Below are positions 10,087 to 18,134 of a stretch of DNA of 64,000 nt, in pieces (position 1 is the stretch's first letter; every line of letters starts with the position of its first letter). The notes beneath the pieces were generated by a model. The model ran no database searches. It saw only the letters and a list, made by a program, of their open reading frames with translations, and was not told the origin of the DNA. The translations under genes were made by a program, and so were the position numbers. Source of the DNA: Fervidobacterium gondwanense DSM 13020 (GTDB lineage Bacteria; Thermotogota; Thermotogae; Thermotogales; Fervidobacteriaceae); the NCBI RefSeq assembly GCF_900143265.1, contig NZ_FRDJ01000004.1, positions 124,001 through 188,000 of the forward strand, written 5' to 3'.

Positions 10087-11493
10087 TTAGAAGTTCTTGT
10101 TGAATATCAAACCAAGAGAAAGTGAAAAATACGGAAAATTATTTCCTTCCATCGGTCTTAGAATTGGCTTTTTAACATTGTCTGAATCGACGTTGACTAA
10201 GACTGAAGCATTCCAAATATATCCAAGAGCACCTTTTAATTCAAATTTCAGCCAATCAGCTACAGTAAATAGATAGTTCAAACGCGAAATCAAACGGTAT
10301 TCTAAGACATTATCATCAAGCAAATGTGTACCAGGTACATACGTAGAGCTCTCGTTCCATGGATTGATAGGGGAGCGCTCGCCCAAAATTATAAACTCCG
10401 CATCCGCGCTTAAACCATCTACAACCGAACTATCGTAGGTTATCATAAAAGCAAGGTTGTTTTCTCCATAAATATATCCAGCATACAAGTACTCGAGTGG
10501 TAATACCATTGTTGTACTGTCTTTAGTATAAGTGAAACACGGATAGTACGTATAGCCATAGTACAAAGGATTGCCCGATTCGCTCGAAGGCTGGAAAGTA
10601 TATTTTGTCGCGCCTGCATGGAACAACCCAAATTTACCAAAGATATTCTTGAAATTTGCGCCCACCGACCATGCTATCTTATCTGGATTCTGATACGATT
10701 CGGGATGGAGAAACCTGTTAGCATTTATGTCATCAACTAAGATCTGAGCATACCAATAGAGATTTTCAGTATCATAGTCTAAGAAAAATCCTGAGATATA
10801 ATTTGCATCACCAAGTCCCTCAGAATATGGCCTTCCCGCATCGTTTACGTATTGGATAAAGAAAGATGGAACTGGGTTAGCAAAGTATTCAAAGTCGAAC
10901 TCTTTTCCAACGTAAACTGCCACATCTTGATATCCAAATCTGAAATTACCGAATTTTACTCCGTAAAGTTTGTAATTCGCACTCCTCAATTTTTCTCTTA
11001 TATCTGAGCCGCTTTGCAAATTAGAGAGCTGAATCCAGCGAGTTGTGTACAAAAAAGTTTCGCTATCGAATGAAACGTCAAAGGTGTTTCTTGGAACGTG
11101 AACTGAGCTTATAAATAGCGAATATGGAGATTGGACAACATCGCTAAGATGAATTTTTCCAAGAGTAACAGTGACATTCCCGTTCCTCACTCTAAAACCG
11201 CTCTCATCAACTACGAAATAGAACCCTGCATAGTATGATGAAGAGAAATGGTCATTGAAAAAGTTATCGTTTCTTGCAATCATCGATGCGAAGAAGTCAA
11301 AGTTTTCATTTTCATGTTTCAGTTCAATATCAGCCGATAATATCTGTGAAGTGTTGATTTGGGCGTTGTAAAGAGAGAAAAGCGTAGAACCGCTGTTATA
11401 AGAAACATTGATGTTGGTTTGAAAAGCGAAGTTTAAGATAGGAAATAAAATAGTAATGACAGCCAATACTATTGTTCTGTTTCTCTTTTCCAT
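10087..11493 (-). CDS. Outer-membrane beta-barrel (porin-like) protein
   Basis: A 468-residue protein with a signal peptide (MEKRNRTIVLAVITILFPILNFAF) and many amphipathic beta-strands with alternating aromatic residues. It ends SLSLGLIFNKNF; the terminal Phe is the typical barrel-assembly signal of outer-membrane proteins. No alpha-helical transmembrane segment is seen after the signal. A channel or structural protein of the Thermotogota outer sheath is the best reading; the exact family is not recognised. The ATG follows GGAGGAAAG and overlaps the small upstream gene by 25 bases. Confidence 0.75.
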   Translation of the reverse strand: MEKRNRTIVLAVITILFPILNFAFQTNINVSYNSGSTLFSLYNAQINTSQILSADIELKHENENFDFFASMIARNDNFFNDHFSSSYYAGFYFVVDESGFRVRNGNVTVTLGKIHLSDVVQSPYSLFISSVHVPRNTFDVSFDSETFLYTTRWIQLSNLQSGSDIREKLRSANYKLYGVKFGNFRFGYQDVAVYVGKEFDFEYFANPVPSFFIQYVNDAGRPYSEGLGDANYISGFFLDYDTENLYWYAQILVDDINANRFLHPESYQNPDKIAWSVGANFKNIFGKFGLFHAGATKYTFQPSSESGNPLYYGYTYYPCFTYTKDSTTMVLPLEYLYAGYIYGENNLAFMITYDSSVVDGLSADAEFIILGERSPINPWNESSTYVPGTHLLDDNVLEYRLISRLNYLFTVADWLKFELKGALGYIWNASVLVNVDSDNVKKPILRPMEGNNFPYFSLSLGLIFNKNF

Positions 11494-11702
11494 AACGTCT
11501 TTCCTCCGTGAGTTATTGATTTCACATCAGCTGGAATTGCAACTCCCATGTTGATAACTTGAAGGATCAAATCCATCGGCAACGAGGTCTCAAACCATAT
11601 CTCCTCAACCTTTATTTCTTCCCAACCTCGATCAGAGAATCTCTGGATAACTTTCTCTATCGCCTTTTTGTACTTCTCAAAATCCATTTCATATTTAGAC
11701 AT
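11469..11702 (-). CDS. Small conserved-looking protein, 77 residues
   Basis: Starts at the ATG at 11702 after GGGGGTGGAG. The sequence MSKYEMDFEKYKKAIEKVIQRFSDRGWEEI is charged and helical, followed by a shorter mixed segment ending GGKTLWKRETEQ. No signal peptide, membrane helix or metal motif is visible. It overlaps the barrel gene and precedes it, so it is translationally coupled. Function unknown; its good ribosome site and coupling argue that it is a real gene. Confidence 0.7.
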   Translation of the reverse strand: MSKYEMDFEKYKKAIEKVIQRFSDRGWEEIKVEEIWFETSLPMDLILQVINMGVAIPADVKSITHGGKTLWKRETEQ

Positions 11703-11748
11703 ATACTCCACCCCCAAAGTATTTTCTACACGTTTACTTGCTATTTTA

Positions 11749-12486
11749 TCACATCGATTTAATCGTGCCAACCTTCCTTACTTGGCTTTTAAGATACCTC
11801 CCGTACTCTTCCTTTTCTAAGTCGGTTATCGAAACGCACATATGGTGTCCGTTGGCATGTATAACCTTATTTTCACTCATATACAGCATCACGTGTCCTT
11901 TCATAAATAATAGGTCACCACTTTTTGGGGATTCTGCGCTCTCGAGATATTCTTCCTGTTGATTGGCATCTCTTGGGATGTCTATTCCTAACACATCGTA
12001 AAGTCTATTAACGAATCCTGAACAATCGAAACCGTACGAGGAAGTGCCACCCCATAAATACGGAATACCTAAGAACTGTAAAGATATCTCTACAACATCT
12101 TTAGTCTCGACAGTTGGTGCATCTAATAGCGAATAACTTCTCCCATCCGGTAACAAGAAGGTATCACCGTCTCGATACAGTCTACTACCAAACGGAAGCA
12201 TATAAGAAATCACACCGGATGTTCTGCAAAATGGTGCTGAAATCTTCACCTGTTCGAATCTTGATAGTTCCCGATATTCTTCAAGAGTAAGCAAATATAA
12301 TGTATGCTTGTTTATAAACCCTCTGTAGTTTAACCTAATATCACTTGCATAGACATAATCATTTTCCTCTTTCAGTATTTCAACAAACTCACCGAAAACG
12401 AGCTGGTGTACTCTTTCACTCTTGAACTTAGGTTCAGATCTCACATCTGTAACGGGATTAATAACAACTCCGTACAACTTTTCCAA
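11749..12486 (-). CDS. NlpC/P60 cell-wall endopeptidase with N-terminal SH3-like region
   Basis: A 245-residue protein starting at TTG (12486) after GAGGGG. Residues 1-65 resemble a bacterial SH3 domain (VTDVRSEPKF...VFGEFVEILKEENDYVYAS). The NlpC/P60 domain spans about 125-240: catalytic Cys in YGFDCSGFVNRLYD, His in KGHVMLYMSENK, with a further HANGHH. Such enzymes cleave D-gamma-glutamyl-diaminopimelate bonds in peptidoglycan stem peptides. No clear signal peptide is seen, so it may work on imported muropeptides in the cytoplasm. Confidence 0.9.
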   Translation of the reverse strand: MEKLYGVVINPVTDVRSEPKFKSERVHQLVFGEFVEILKEENDYVYASDIRLNYRGFINKHTLYLLTLEEYRELSRFEQVKISAPFCRTSGVISYMLPFGSRLYRDGDTFLLPDGRSYSLLDAPTVETKDVVEISLQFLGIPYLWGGTSSYGFDCSGFVNRLYDVLGIDIPRDANQQEEYLESAESPKSGDLLFMKGHVMLYMSENKVIHANGHHMCVSITDLEKEEYGRYLKSQVRKVGTIKSM

Positions 12487-12532
12487 AAAAACCCCTCGCC
12501 TTCATCTTTTTTTACTCCATCTTTCTTACATA

Positions 12533-12540
12533 ATTATAGC
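12533..12540 (-). promoter_or_regulatory. Extended -10 promoter element for the NlpC/P60 gene
   Basis: GCTATAAT on the minus strand (part of TGCTATAAT-like extended -10 context) lies about 45 bases before the TTG start. A matching -35 at normal spacing is not evident. Confidence 0.5.
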
Positions 12541-12691
12541 ATAATAAAGGTTTCAAATTATTTCAGCAAGCTTTCTTTCATAAAATTCAGAAAGGCTGAG
12601 AAAACGAAAGTATTTGAACGTTTGGAACAATTACAAGCTAATAAATTTATAGGACAAAGAACTTTTGAATTGAAAAAATAAAGTGCTGTTT

Positions 12692-12700
12692 TGGTATAAT
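12692..12700 (+). promoter_or_regulatory. Extended -10 promoter of the 12.9-15.9 kb ABC operon
   Basis: TGGTATAAT is a consensus extended -10 (TGnTATAAT). TTGAAA lies upstream at 12670-12675, but at 19 bases, slightly long. The predicted start near 12707 is just before the palindromic operator. Confidence 0.75.
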
Positions 12701-12717
12701 TGCGTCGAACAGTTTCG

Positions 12718-12729
12718 GTAACGTTACCA
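12718..12729 (+). promoter_or_regulatory. Palindromic LacI-family operator GGTAACGTTACC
   Basis: A perfect 12-bp palindrome with the central CG typical of LacI-family sites lies about 18 bases after the -10. It shares the core RTAACGTTAY with the two palindromes at 32990-33005 and 33139-33154 upstream of the sulfoquinovose-type operon. A bound repressor would block initiation or promoter escape. Confidence 0.8.
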
Positions 12730-12886
12730 ATAATCTATCTACCAGCCCGTTGCGAAGTCAAAAAAATCAATTGCCACCAAACACGGAGTTTTCAAGAAGG
12801 AAGGGAGGTTGAAAAACGTTTTTTCGTATTTTTATGGGTCTAAAACTTAGTAAATCTTTCAGGAAAAGAAGAAAGGGGTGGAGTGT

Positions 12887-14146
12887 ATGAGAAAAGTGTG
12901 GTTCTTGTTAGCTACGATTCTTTTGCTTAGCCTCGCAGGTGTTGTACTTGCTGAAACAGCAAAAATTACAATCTGGGCTTGGGACCCGAACTTCAACATC
13001 GCAATCATGAACGAAGCCGCTGCACGATACAAAAAGATCAACCCAAATGTCGAGTTTGAAATCGTAAGCATGGCGAAAGCAGACGTTGAACAGAAGCTGA
13101 ATACAATATTGGCTTCTGGTGTGAAGACAGGTTTACCAGAAATAGTTTTGATCGAAGACTATAACGCACAAAAATACCTTCAATCATATCCGGGTGCATT
13201 CGCCGACTTAACAAAACAATTCAACTACTCTGAATTTGCACCATACAAGGTTAAGCTGATGACATTGAACAACAAAGTGTACGGTGTTCCATTCGATTCT
13301 GGCGTTGCAGGTTTCTTCTACAGAAGAGATTACTTGGAACAGGCAGGATTCAAACCATCAGACCTTGAAAATATCACTTGGGATAGATTCATAGAGATAG
13401 GAAAGGTCGTCAAAGCGAAGACTGGAAAATACATGATAGGAGCAGATCCATTTGACGGCGGATTAATGAGAATTCTCCTCCAATCAGCGGGTTCATGGTA
13501 CTTCGATAGCAAAGGAAAACCATACATTGCAAATAACCCTGTTCTCAAAGAAGCCGTAAAACTTTATAAGGAAATAAGGGATTCAGGTATCGCAAAAGAA
13601 GTTTCAGGATGGAACGAATGGGTTGCTGCATTTAATAATGGCGATGTTGCGACGGTTGTGACGGGTGTCTGGATCGTAGGTTCTATAAAAGCTGAAAAGA
13701 GCCAGAGCGGAAAATGGGGGCTTGCACCAGTTCCAAGAATGAATATCAAAGAGTCCGTTAACGCGTCGAACCTCGGTGGTTCAAGTTGGTACGTACTCCA
13801 GAACAGCAAATATAGAGATGTTGCGATTGACTTCTTAAAGAAGATCTACGCAAGAGATTCTGAATTCTACCAGAAGATTCTGATCGATAGGGGAGCAGTT
13901 GGCACTTGGTTGCCAGCACAAGGCGGTTCAGCATATAAAGCAAAAGATCCATTCTTTGGAAACGATGCAATATACGTTAAATTCTCAGAATGGATGAAGA
14001 AGATTCCAAGCGTTGATTACGGTGTTTACACGTACGAGGCAGATGCTGCAATAATGAGCGTAATGCCTGATGTGTACTCTGGAAAGCTATCAATCGACGA
14101 GGCGTTGAAGAAAGCAGAACAACAATTCCTCAACAGTATAAAGTAA
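12887..14146 (+). CDS. Sugar ABC transporter substrate-binding protein (family 1)
   Basis: About 419 residues from the ATG at 12887 (GGGGTGGAG upstream). The signal peptide MRKVWFLLATILLLSLAGVVLAE is followed by the family-1 pattern ITIWAWDPNFNIAIM, a FEKxxPxVEFE-like segment, and GVPFDSGVAGFFYRRDYLEQAG. The protein captures a carbohydrate in the periplasm for the two downstream permeases. No ATPase gene is adjacent, so a shared MsmK/UgpC-type ATPase elsewhere is presumed. The operator at 12718 suggests co-regulation with the 20-33 kb operon, so the cargo may be a related sugar (inference). Confidence 0.92.
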   Translation: MRKVWFLLATILLLSLAGVVLAETAKITIWAWDPNFNIAIMNEAAARYKKINPNVEFEIVSMAKADVEQKLNTILASGVKTGLPEIVLIEDYNAQKYLQSYPGAFADLTKQFNYSEFAPYKVKLMTLNNKVYGVPFDSGVAGFFYRRDYLEQAGFKPSDLENITWDRFIEIGKVVKAKTGKYMIGADPFDGGLMRILLQSAGSWYFDSKGKPYIANNPVLKEAVKLYKEIRDSGIAKEVSGWNEWVAAFNNGDVATVVTGVWIVGSIKAEKSQSGKWGLAPVPRMNIKESVNASNLGGSSWYVLQNSKYRDVAIDFLKKIYARDSEFYQKILIDRGAVGTWLPAQGGSAYKAKDPFFGNDAIYVKFSEWMKKIPSVDYGVYTYEADAAIMSVMPDVYSGKLSIDEALKKAEQQFLNSIK

Positions 14147-14156
14147 CTTTGTTTCA

Positions 14157-14192
14157 AGCCGGGAAGACAGAGATGTCTTTCCGGCTTTTTAT
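14157..14192 (+). terminator. Intercistronic attenuating hairpin after the binding-protein gene
   Basis: A 13-bp stem AGCCGGGAAGACA / TGTCTTTCCGGCT (one G-U pair) followed by TTTTTA. It lies between the binding-protein stop and the first permease, as in the amino acid operon at 4.6 kb, and probably lets only part of transcription through. Confidence 0.85.
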
Positions 14193-14216
14193 TCTTGTAT
14201 CGGGAGGAAAGAAGAC

Positions 14217-15131
14217 ATGACTTTTAGAACCAAGAAGACAGGGATTGAAAAAGTTTGGAATAGATGGGGCTGGATTTTCATAAGTTTGATGTTGTTCGGG
14301 ATTGCACTCTTCATTTTTTATCCGATTGTTTATTCTTTGTATCTTTCAACCTTTTCAACACGCGGCTTTTTGAAAACTTTCGTTGGATTCGGAAACTACA
14401 TACGTTTAATCCAAGATTCGTACTTTATCCTCGCTTTGAAAAATGTCTTGATCATATTAGTAATCCAAGTGCCTATAATGCTTTTACTTGCATTGGTGTT
14501 TGCAACCCTACTAAACGACCCGAGGTTGAAGTTTAAAGGTATTTACAGAACCGCTCTGTTTTTGCCAGCGGTGACCTCTCTTGTTGCATACACGATATTG
14601 TTCAGGATGATGTTCAGTAACGAAGGACTTATAAACAACTTTTTGCTTTCGGTCGGGATTATAAAGGAACCGATAAGATGGCTATTGGATCCATTCTGGG
14701 CAAAGGTAACTCTAATCATCGCTCTAACCTGGCGTTGGACTGGTTACAATATGATGTTCTACTTGGCGGGGCTTCAGAACATTCCAACTGAAGTTTATGA
14801 AGCAGCAGAAATAGACGGAGCTTCAAAAACTGTTCAGTTCTTTAAGATCACAATTCCATTGCTGAGACCTATAATACTTTTTACCACTATCACTTCAACT
14901 ATAGGAACTCTACAACTTTTCGATGAACCGATGAACCTTGCAGCAGGTGTCGTGACTGGCTCGAGTGTTGGACCTGGCAATTCACTCCTCACACCGTCAG
15001 TCTACATTTACAACGTATGTTTCAAGTACTCTCCAAACTTTGGTTACGCATCTGCAATATCTTACGTAATAGTTTTAATCGCCGCAGTTCTTGCTATCAT
15101 ACAGTTTAAAGTGGCAGGTGAAAGAAAATGA
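14217..15131 (+). CDS. Sugar ABC transporter permease 1 (MalF/UgpA type)
   Basis: A 304-residue protein with six predicted helices. The first follows IFISLMLFGIALFIFYPIVYSLYLS, and the EAA loop is EVYEAAEIDGASKTVQFFKITIPLLRP at about residues 195-222, the contact site for the ATPase. Its ATG follows GGGAGGAAAG. It overlaps permease 2 by four bases (ATGA), indicating a heterodimer made in equal amounts. Confidence 0.93.
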   Translation: MTFRTKKTGIEKVWNRWGWIFISLMLFGIALFIFYPIVYSLYLSTFSTRGFLKTFVGFGNYIRLIQDSYFILALKNVLIILVIQVPIMLLLALVFATLLNDPRLKFKGIYRTALFLPAVTSLVAYTILFRMMFSNEGLINNFLLSVGIIKEPIRWLLDPFWAKVTLIIALTWRWTGYNMMFYLAGLQNIPTEVYEAAEIDGASKTVQFFKITIPLLRPIILFTTITSTIGTLQLFDEPMNLAAGVVTGSSVGPGNSLLTPSVYIYNVCFKYSPNFGYASAISYVIVLIAAVLAIIQFKVAGERK

Positions 15132-15940
15132 GAAGGAAATTGAGATACCTCTTCATATACATATTTCTCACATTGTCAGCTTTCATATCGGTTTTTCCAT
15201 TCTTTTGGATGATCGTCGGGAGCACGAATAAGTCTGTTGATGTTATAAAAGGGAAACTCACTCCCGGAAATCAATTCCTAATTAATTTCAAGAACTTATG
15301 GGATAATTATAATCTCGGAACAGTGCTGCTCAACTCTGCAAAGATATCAGCTTTAGTCGTTATCTTTTCAGTTATAGTCTCATCAATGGCAGGTTATGGC
15401 TTTGAAATGTACGTTTCGAAAGCACGAAATAGACTGTACGGATTGATGCTATTAACTTTGATGATACCTTTGGCTGCGCTGATGGTTCCACTTTTCAGGC
15501 TAATGTACTTTTTCAACCTCATCGATTCACACTGGGGTGTTATACTTCCTCTCATTCCTTCAGTCTTTCTAACGTTCTTCTTCAGACAGAGCTTTAGTCA
15601 GTATCCAAAGGAAATAGTCATGGCTGCAAGAGTCGATGGAGCAAATGAATTAAGAATATTCTTTTCTATCGTTTTGCCATCAATGAAATCTGCATATGCT
15701 GCGGCTGCTATTTACGCCTTCATGACAAGCTGGAACGCTTATCTCTGGCCACTTGTGATTATTCAGAGCGAACAAAAGAAGACCATGGTACTCTTAATCT
15801 CCAATCTTGCCTCTGGTTATACACCTGACTTTGGTGTTGTAATGATGGCTGTTGTTATAGCCACTTTACCGATGCTGATTGTCTTCTTCTCGCTGCAAAG
15901 ATACTTCGTCCAAGGTGTTTTGGGGTCTGTAAAGCAGTAG
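15128..15940 (+). CDS. Sugar ABC transporter permease 2 (MalG/UgpE type)
   Basis: A 270-residue partner permease with six helices. It has the typical N-terminal SVFPFFWMIVGSTNKS, the EAA loop KEIVMAARVDGANELRIFFSIVLPSMKSA, and the C-terminal QRYFVQGVLGSVKQ shared by CUT1 permeases. Coupled to permease 1 by an ATGA overlap and followed by a terminator. The ATPase is encoded elsewhere. Confidence 0.93.
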   Translation: MRRKLRYLFIYIFLTLSAFISVFPFFWMIVGSTNKSVDVIKGKLTPGNQFLINFKNLWDNYNLGTVLLNSAKISALVVIFSVIVSSMAGYGFEMYVSKARNRLYGLMLLTLMIPLAALMVPLFRLMYFFNLIDSHWGVILPLIPSVFLTFFFRQSFSQYPKEIVMAARVDGANELRIFFSIVLPSMKSAYAAAAIYAFMTSWNAYLWPLVIIQSEQKKTMVLLISNLASGYTPDFGVVMMAVVIATLPMLIVFFSLQRYFVQGVLGSVKQ

Positions 15941-15966
15941 TAAAGTAGTTCGTCAAATATGGGCAA

Positions 15967-16001
15967 AGGGTGGAGAAGAAAAGAGTGTCTCCACCTTTTT
16001 T
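15967..16001 (+). terminator. Intrinsic terminator of the sugar ABC operon
   Basis: Stem GGTGGAGA / TCTCCACC with an 11-base loop, followed by seven T residues, 28 bases after the permease 2 stop. Confidence 0.9.
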
Positions 16002-16026
16002 ATTTATGCGTTTGTGAATGAAAGAA

Positions 16027-16035
16027 TGCTATAAT
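16027..16035 (+). promoter_or_regulatory. Extended -10 promoter for the hydrolase pair
   Basis: TGCTATAAT, a consensus extended -10, lies 36 bases before the GTG at 16071 and after the terminator of the ABC operon. It suggests the two hydrolase genes have their own promoter. No matching palindromic operator is seen here. Confidence 0.7.
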
Positions 16036-16070
16036 TGAAATACCAGAATTATTGTGCAGAGGCGATTTGA

Positions 16071-17084
16071 GTGAGAAAATTCACTATTTATAATGATGAT
16101 AAGACAATCAAGAGAATACTTGTTTTGAAATTAATCTTATACGTTATTTCACTAGTTATTGGTCTTAGCAATTTTTTGCTACTTTTGTTGATACTCTTTA
16201 TCCTAAATATACCACTCCTCAGAAAGTCGGTATTCGGTCGTCTCCCAACAGATACGAAGGTTCTTAGAAAAAGTGGTGTATTGAGATTTTACGAAAGCTA
16301 TGAGTACTTGCCAAAACTCAAACTTGACATATATTATCCCGTAGAGTATTTTCGCAAGAACGTTCCTGAAATGACGCAAGATGTGAAGGAAGACGTCTTA
16401 AGATCGGCAAAAGGTATAGTTCTCTTTGCACACGGTGGCGGTTGGATAACAGGTTATCGAAGACAACCAAACAACACTTCATGGTACAGATACCTGGTAA
16501 GTGAAGGTTTTATCGTTGCAACAATCGATTATGAAAGAGGCTACAAAGCAGGTATAGAGCAGTTGGTCGATGAGTTGGAGATCGCATTGCAATTCGTAAA
16601 AGGTATCATGAAAAAGCAGGGAGTTGACCGAAAGATTTCTTTGATGGGGTTGTCGGCGGGAGGTCATTTAGCTCTCCTAACAGCAAGTAGGTTTCCCGAG
16701 GATGTGGATAGAGTTGTTGCATACTATGCACCATGCGATTTGCTGGATATCTGGAAATCACCTTCCATTTTTGCACGTATAGCGGCTGCTACAACTTTAA
16801 AGAGGTTACCAAATAAGGATAGATATATATATGAAAAGTATTCTCCTTTAAATAGCGTGAATGAAAAGTTTCCAAGTACTTTACTCGTTCACGGACTGAA
16901 GGATTCCGTGGTATCTTTTCACTCTTCGGTAAAGATGTTCAAAAAGCTTAGAGAAAATGGAATAACATCAAAGCTTCTCTTACACCCTTCCGGCGAGCAC
17001 GGATTCGAATTCGTGTTGAGAGACAAGAGAACTATTGATATAATTGAAAAGACAAGCGTTTTCTTGGAGGGACAAGTATGGTAA
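16071..17084 (+). CDS. Membrane-anchored alpha/beta hydrolase (HSL-type esterase)
   Basis: A 337-residue protein starting at GTG. Two hydrophobic segments (about residues 15-55) anchor it, followed by a cytosolic or periplasmic hydrolase domain. The oxyanion-hole motif is HGGGWITG (about 121), the nucleophile elbow GLSAGGH (Ser about 195), and the acid and base lie in HGLKDSVV and GEHGFEF. This HGGGW/GxSxGG pattern is typical of hormone-sensitive-lipase-type esterases acting on short or medium acyl esters. It overlaps the next hydrolase by seven bases. The substrate is unknown; a link to deacylation of sugar esters or glycolipids is speculative. Confidence 0.85.
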   Translation: MRKFTIYNDDKTIKRILVLKLILYVISLVIGLSNFLLLLLILFILNIPLLRKSVFGRLPTDTKVLRKSGVLRFYESYEYLPKLKLDIYYPVEYFRKNVPEMTQDVKEDVLRSAKGIVLFAHGGGWITGYRRQPNNTSWYRYLVSEGFIVATIDYERGYKAGIEQLVDELEIALQFVKGIMKKQGVDRKISLMGLSAGGHLALLTASRFPEDVDRVVAYYAPCDLLDIWKSPSIFARIAAATTLKRLPNKDRYIYEKYSPLNSVNEKFPSTLLVHGLKDSVVSFHSSVKMFKKLRENGITSKLLLHPSGEHGFEFVLRDKRTIDIIEKTSVFLEGQVW

Positions 17085-18085
17085 GCTTTGAATATACCGG
17101 TAAGATTAAAGATTATACTCAAGGATATATAATGAAATCAAAAAGGTTTAGAGGTATATTTACCCGTTTTCACACGCTTTATCCAAATCCTGAAAAGGGA
17201 ACAGAAATCGTCGAGTATTACCTATTCGACCCGAAGGAAGAACCAGTCGGCATTTTGTTCATACTCCATGGCCTCGGTACAAGTAATATACCGTTTTTGC
17301 TATGGATGGCAACCCACTTAGCAAATGCCAACGTGCGTGTGGTCATGCCAATTTTACCGGGTAATTTTACGCGTGTAGCTCACGGTTCAGTTAGCGGAAA
17401 GGATTTCTTTGATACGGATGTAGAGAAAGCAACAAAATTCTGGGAACAGTCTGTTGTAGATGTGCTTACCATAGTTGATCACGTTAAAGACCAAGGACTT
17501 TGGATAGACAATTCACACCTTTTCGGCTTCTGTCTCGGTGGGATGGTTTCCGTCATGATCAACGCATTTAGGAACGATTTTAAACGAACCATACTTATGA
17601 CCGTTGGTGGAGAAATGGCAACATTAATGTGGCATTCACCAACCTTGGCGTATTTTAGAAGAAGTGTCGAGAAGCTTAAAGCAGGGGGTAAGATAAAACA
17701 TTTTATCGATGATCAGAAAAAGTTTAAGGAAATATTTGCCCAACAACTCGCAGAGCTGGAAAAATTTAGAAGTGTTGAAGAAATGCAGAATAGTGACATA
17801 CATCCATATCTCAAACTTGACCCTATCGCTTACGCTCAGTTTGTGGATAAGAGCAAAATAGTATTCGTTGAAGCGTTATTCGATAAAGCACTTCCGTTGA
17901 GAAGTAGAAAGTTGTTGTGGGAAGCACTTGGTAGACCAAGAAGGTATATAATCCCGAGTGGCCACGTCACTTGGTTGCCCTTTGGATTCATTGTCGCAAG
18001 ATTCATATTGCAGAACATGGGCATAAGGGAATTCAAAAAGCAGATGGAACTGCTGAAGAAAATTGAATTGGAAGAGAAAAAATAA
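17078..18085 (+). CDS. Alpha/beta hydrolase with a cysteine nucleophile elbow
   Basis: A 335-residue soluble protein, ATG at 17078 overlapping the previous gene. The fold is shown by LFILHGLGTSNIP (oxyanion region), the elbow HLFGFCLGGMVS at about residue 155, and late FDKALPLRS and IIPSGHVTWLP carrying the likely Asp and His. The elbow reads G-F-C-L-G-G, so Cys replaces the usual Ser, as in dienelactone hydrolase. The length and the insertion after the elbow (about residues 190-245) differ from classic dienelactone hydrolases of about 240 residues. The reaction is not known. It is coupled to the esterase upstream. Confidence 0.8.
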   Translation: MVSFEYTGKIKDYTQGYIMKSKRFRGIFTRFHTLYPNPEKGTEIVEYYLFDPKEEPVGILFILHGLGTSNIPFLLWMATHLANANVRVVMPILPGNFTRVAHGSVSGKDFFDTDVEKATKFWEQSVVDVLTIVDHVKDQGLWIDNSHLFGFCLGGMVSVMINAFRNDFKRTILMTVGGEMATLMWHSPTLAYFRRSVEKLKAGGKIKHFIDDQKKFKEIFAQQLAELEKFRSVEEMQNSDIHPYLKLDPIAYAQFVDKSKIVFVEALFDKALPLRSRKLLWEALGRPRRYIIPSGHVTWLPFGFIVARFILQNMGIREFKKQMELLKKIELEEKK

Positions 18086-18086
18086 A

Positions 18087-18116
18087 AATAAGCGCCTCAT
18101 AAAAGAGGCGCTTATT
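18087..18116 (+). terminator. Bidirectional terminator between convergent genes
   Basis: A perfect 12-bp stem AATAAGCGCCTC/GAGGCGCTTATT with a six-base loop. On the minus strand it is followed by TTTATTTTTT and therefore also ends the PepV gene transcript; on the plus strand by ATATA. Confidence 0.88.
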
Positions 18117-18134
18117 ATATATAAGTCAAATTAC

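Larger units (their letters stand above)
12541..12886 (+). other. Divergent intergenic region and long leader of the sugar ABC operon
   Basis: This stretch separates the NlpC/P60 gene (-) from the ABC operon (+). It holds the extended -10 at 12692-12700 and the palindromic operator at 12718-12729. An untranslated leader of about 170 bases follows. The leader contains a possible 13-codon frame from TTG at about 12809 after GGGAGG, too short to support. No other gene is seen. Confidence 0.6.

Noticed and set aside
12809-12851. Possible 13-codon leader frame after GGGAGG upstream of the sugar binding-protein gene
   Set aside because: Too short, no regulatory codon run and no terminator in the leader; probably chance.
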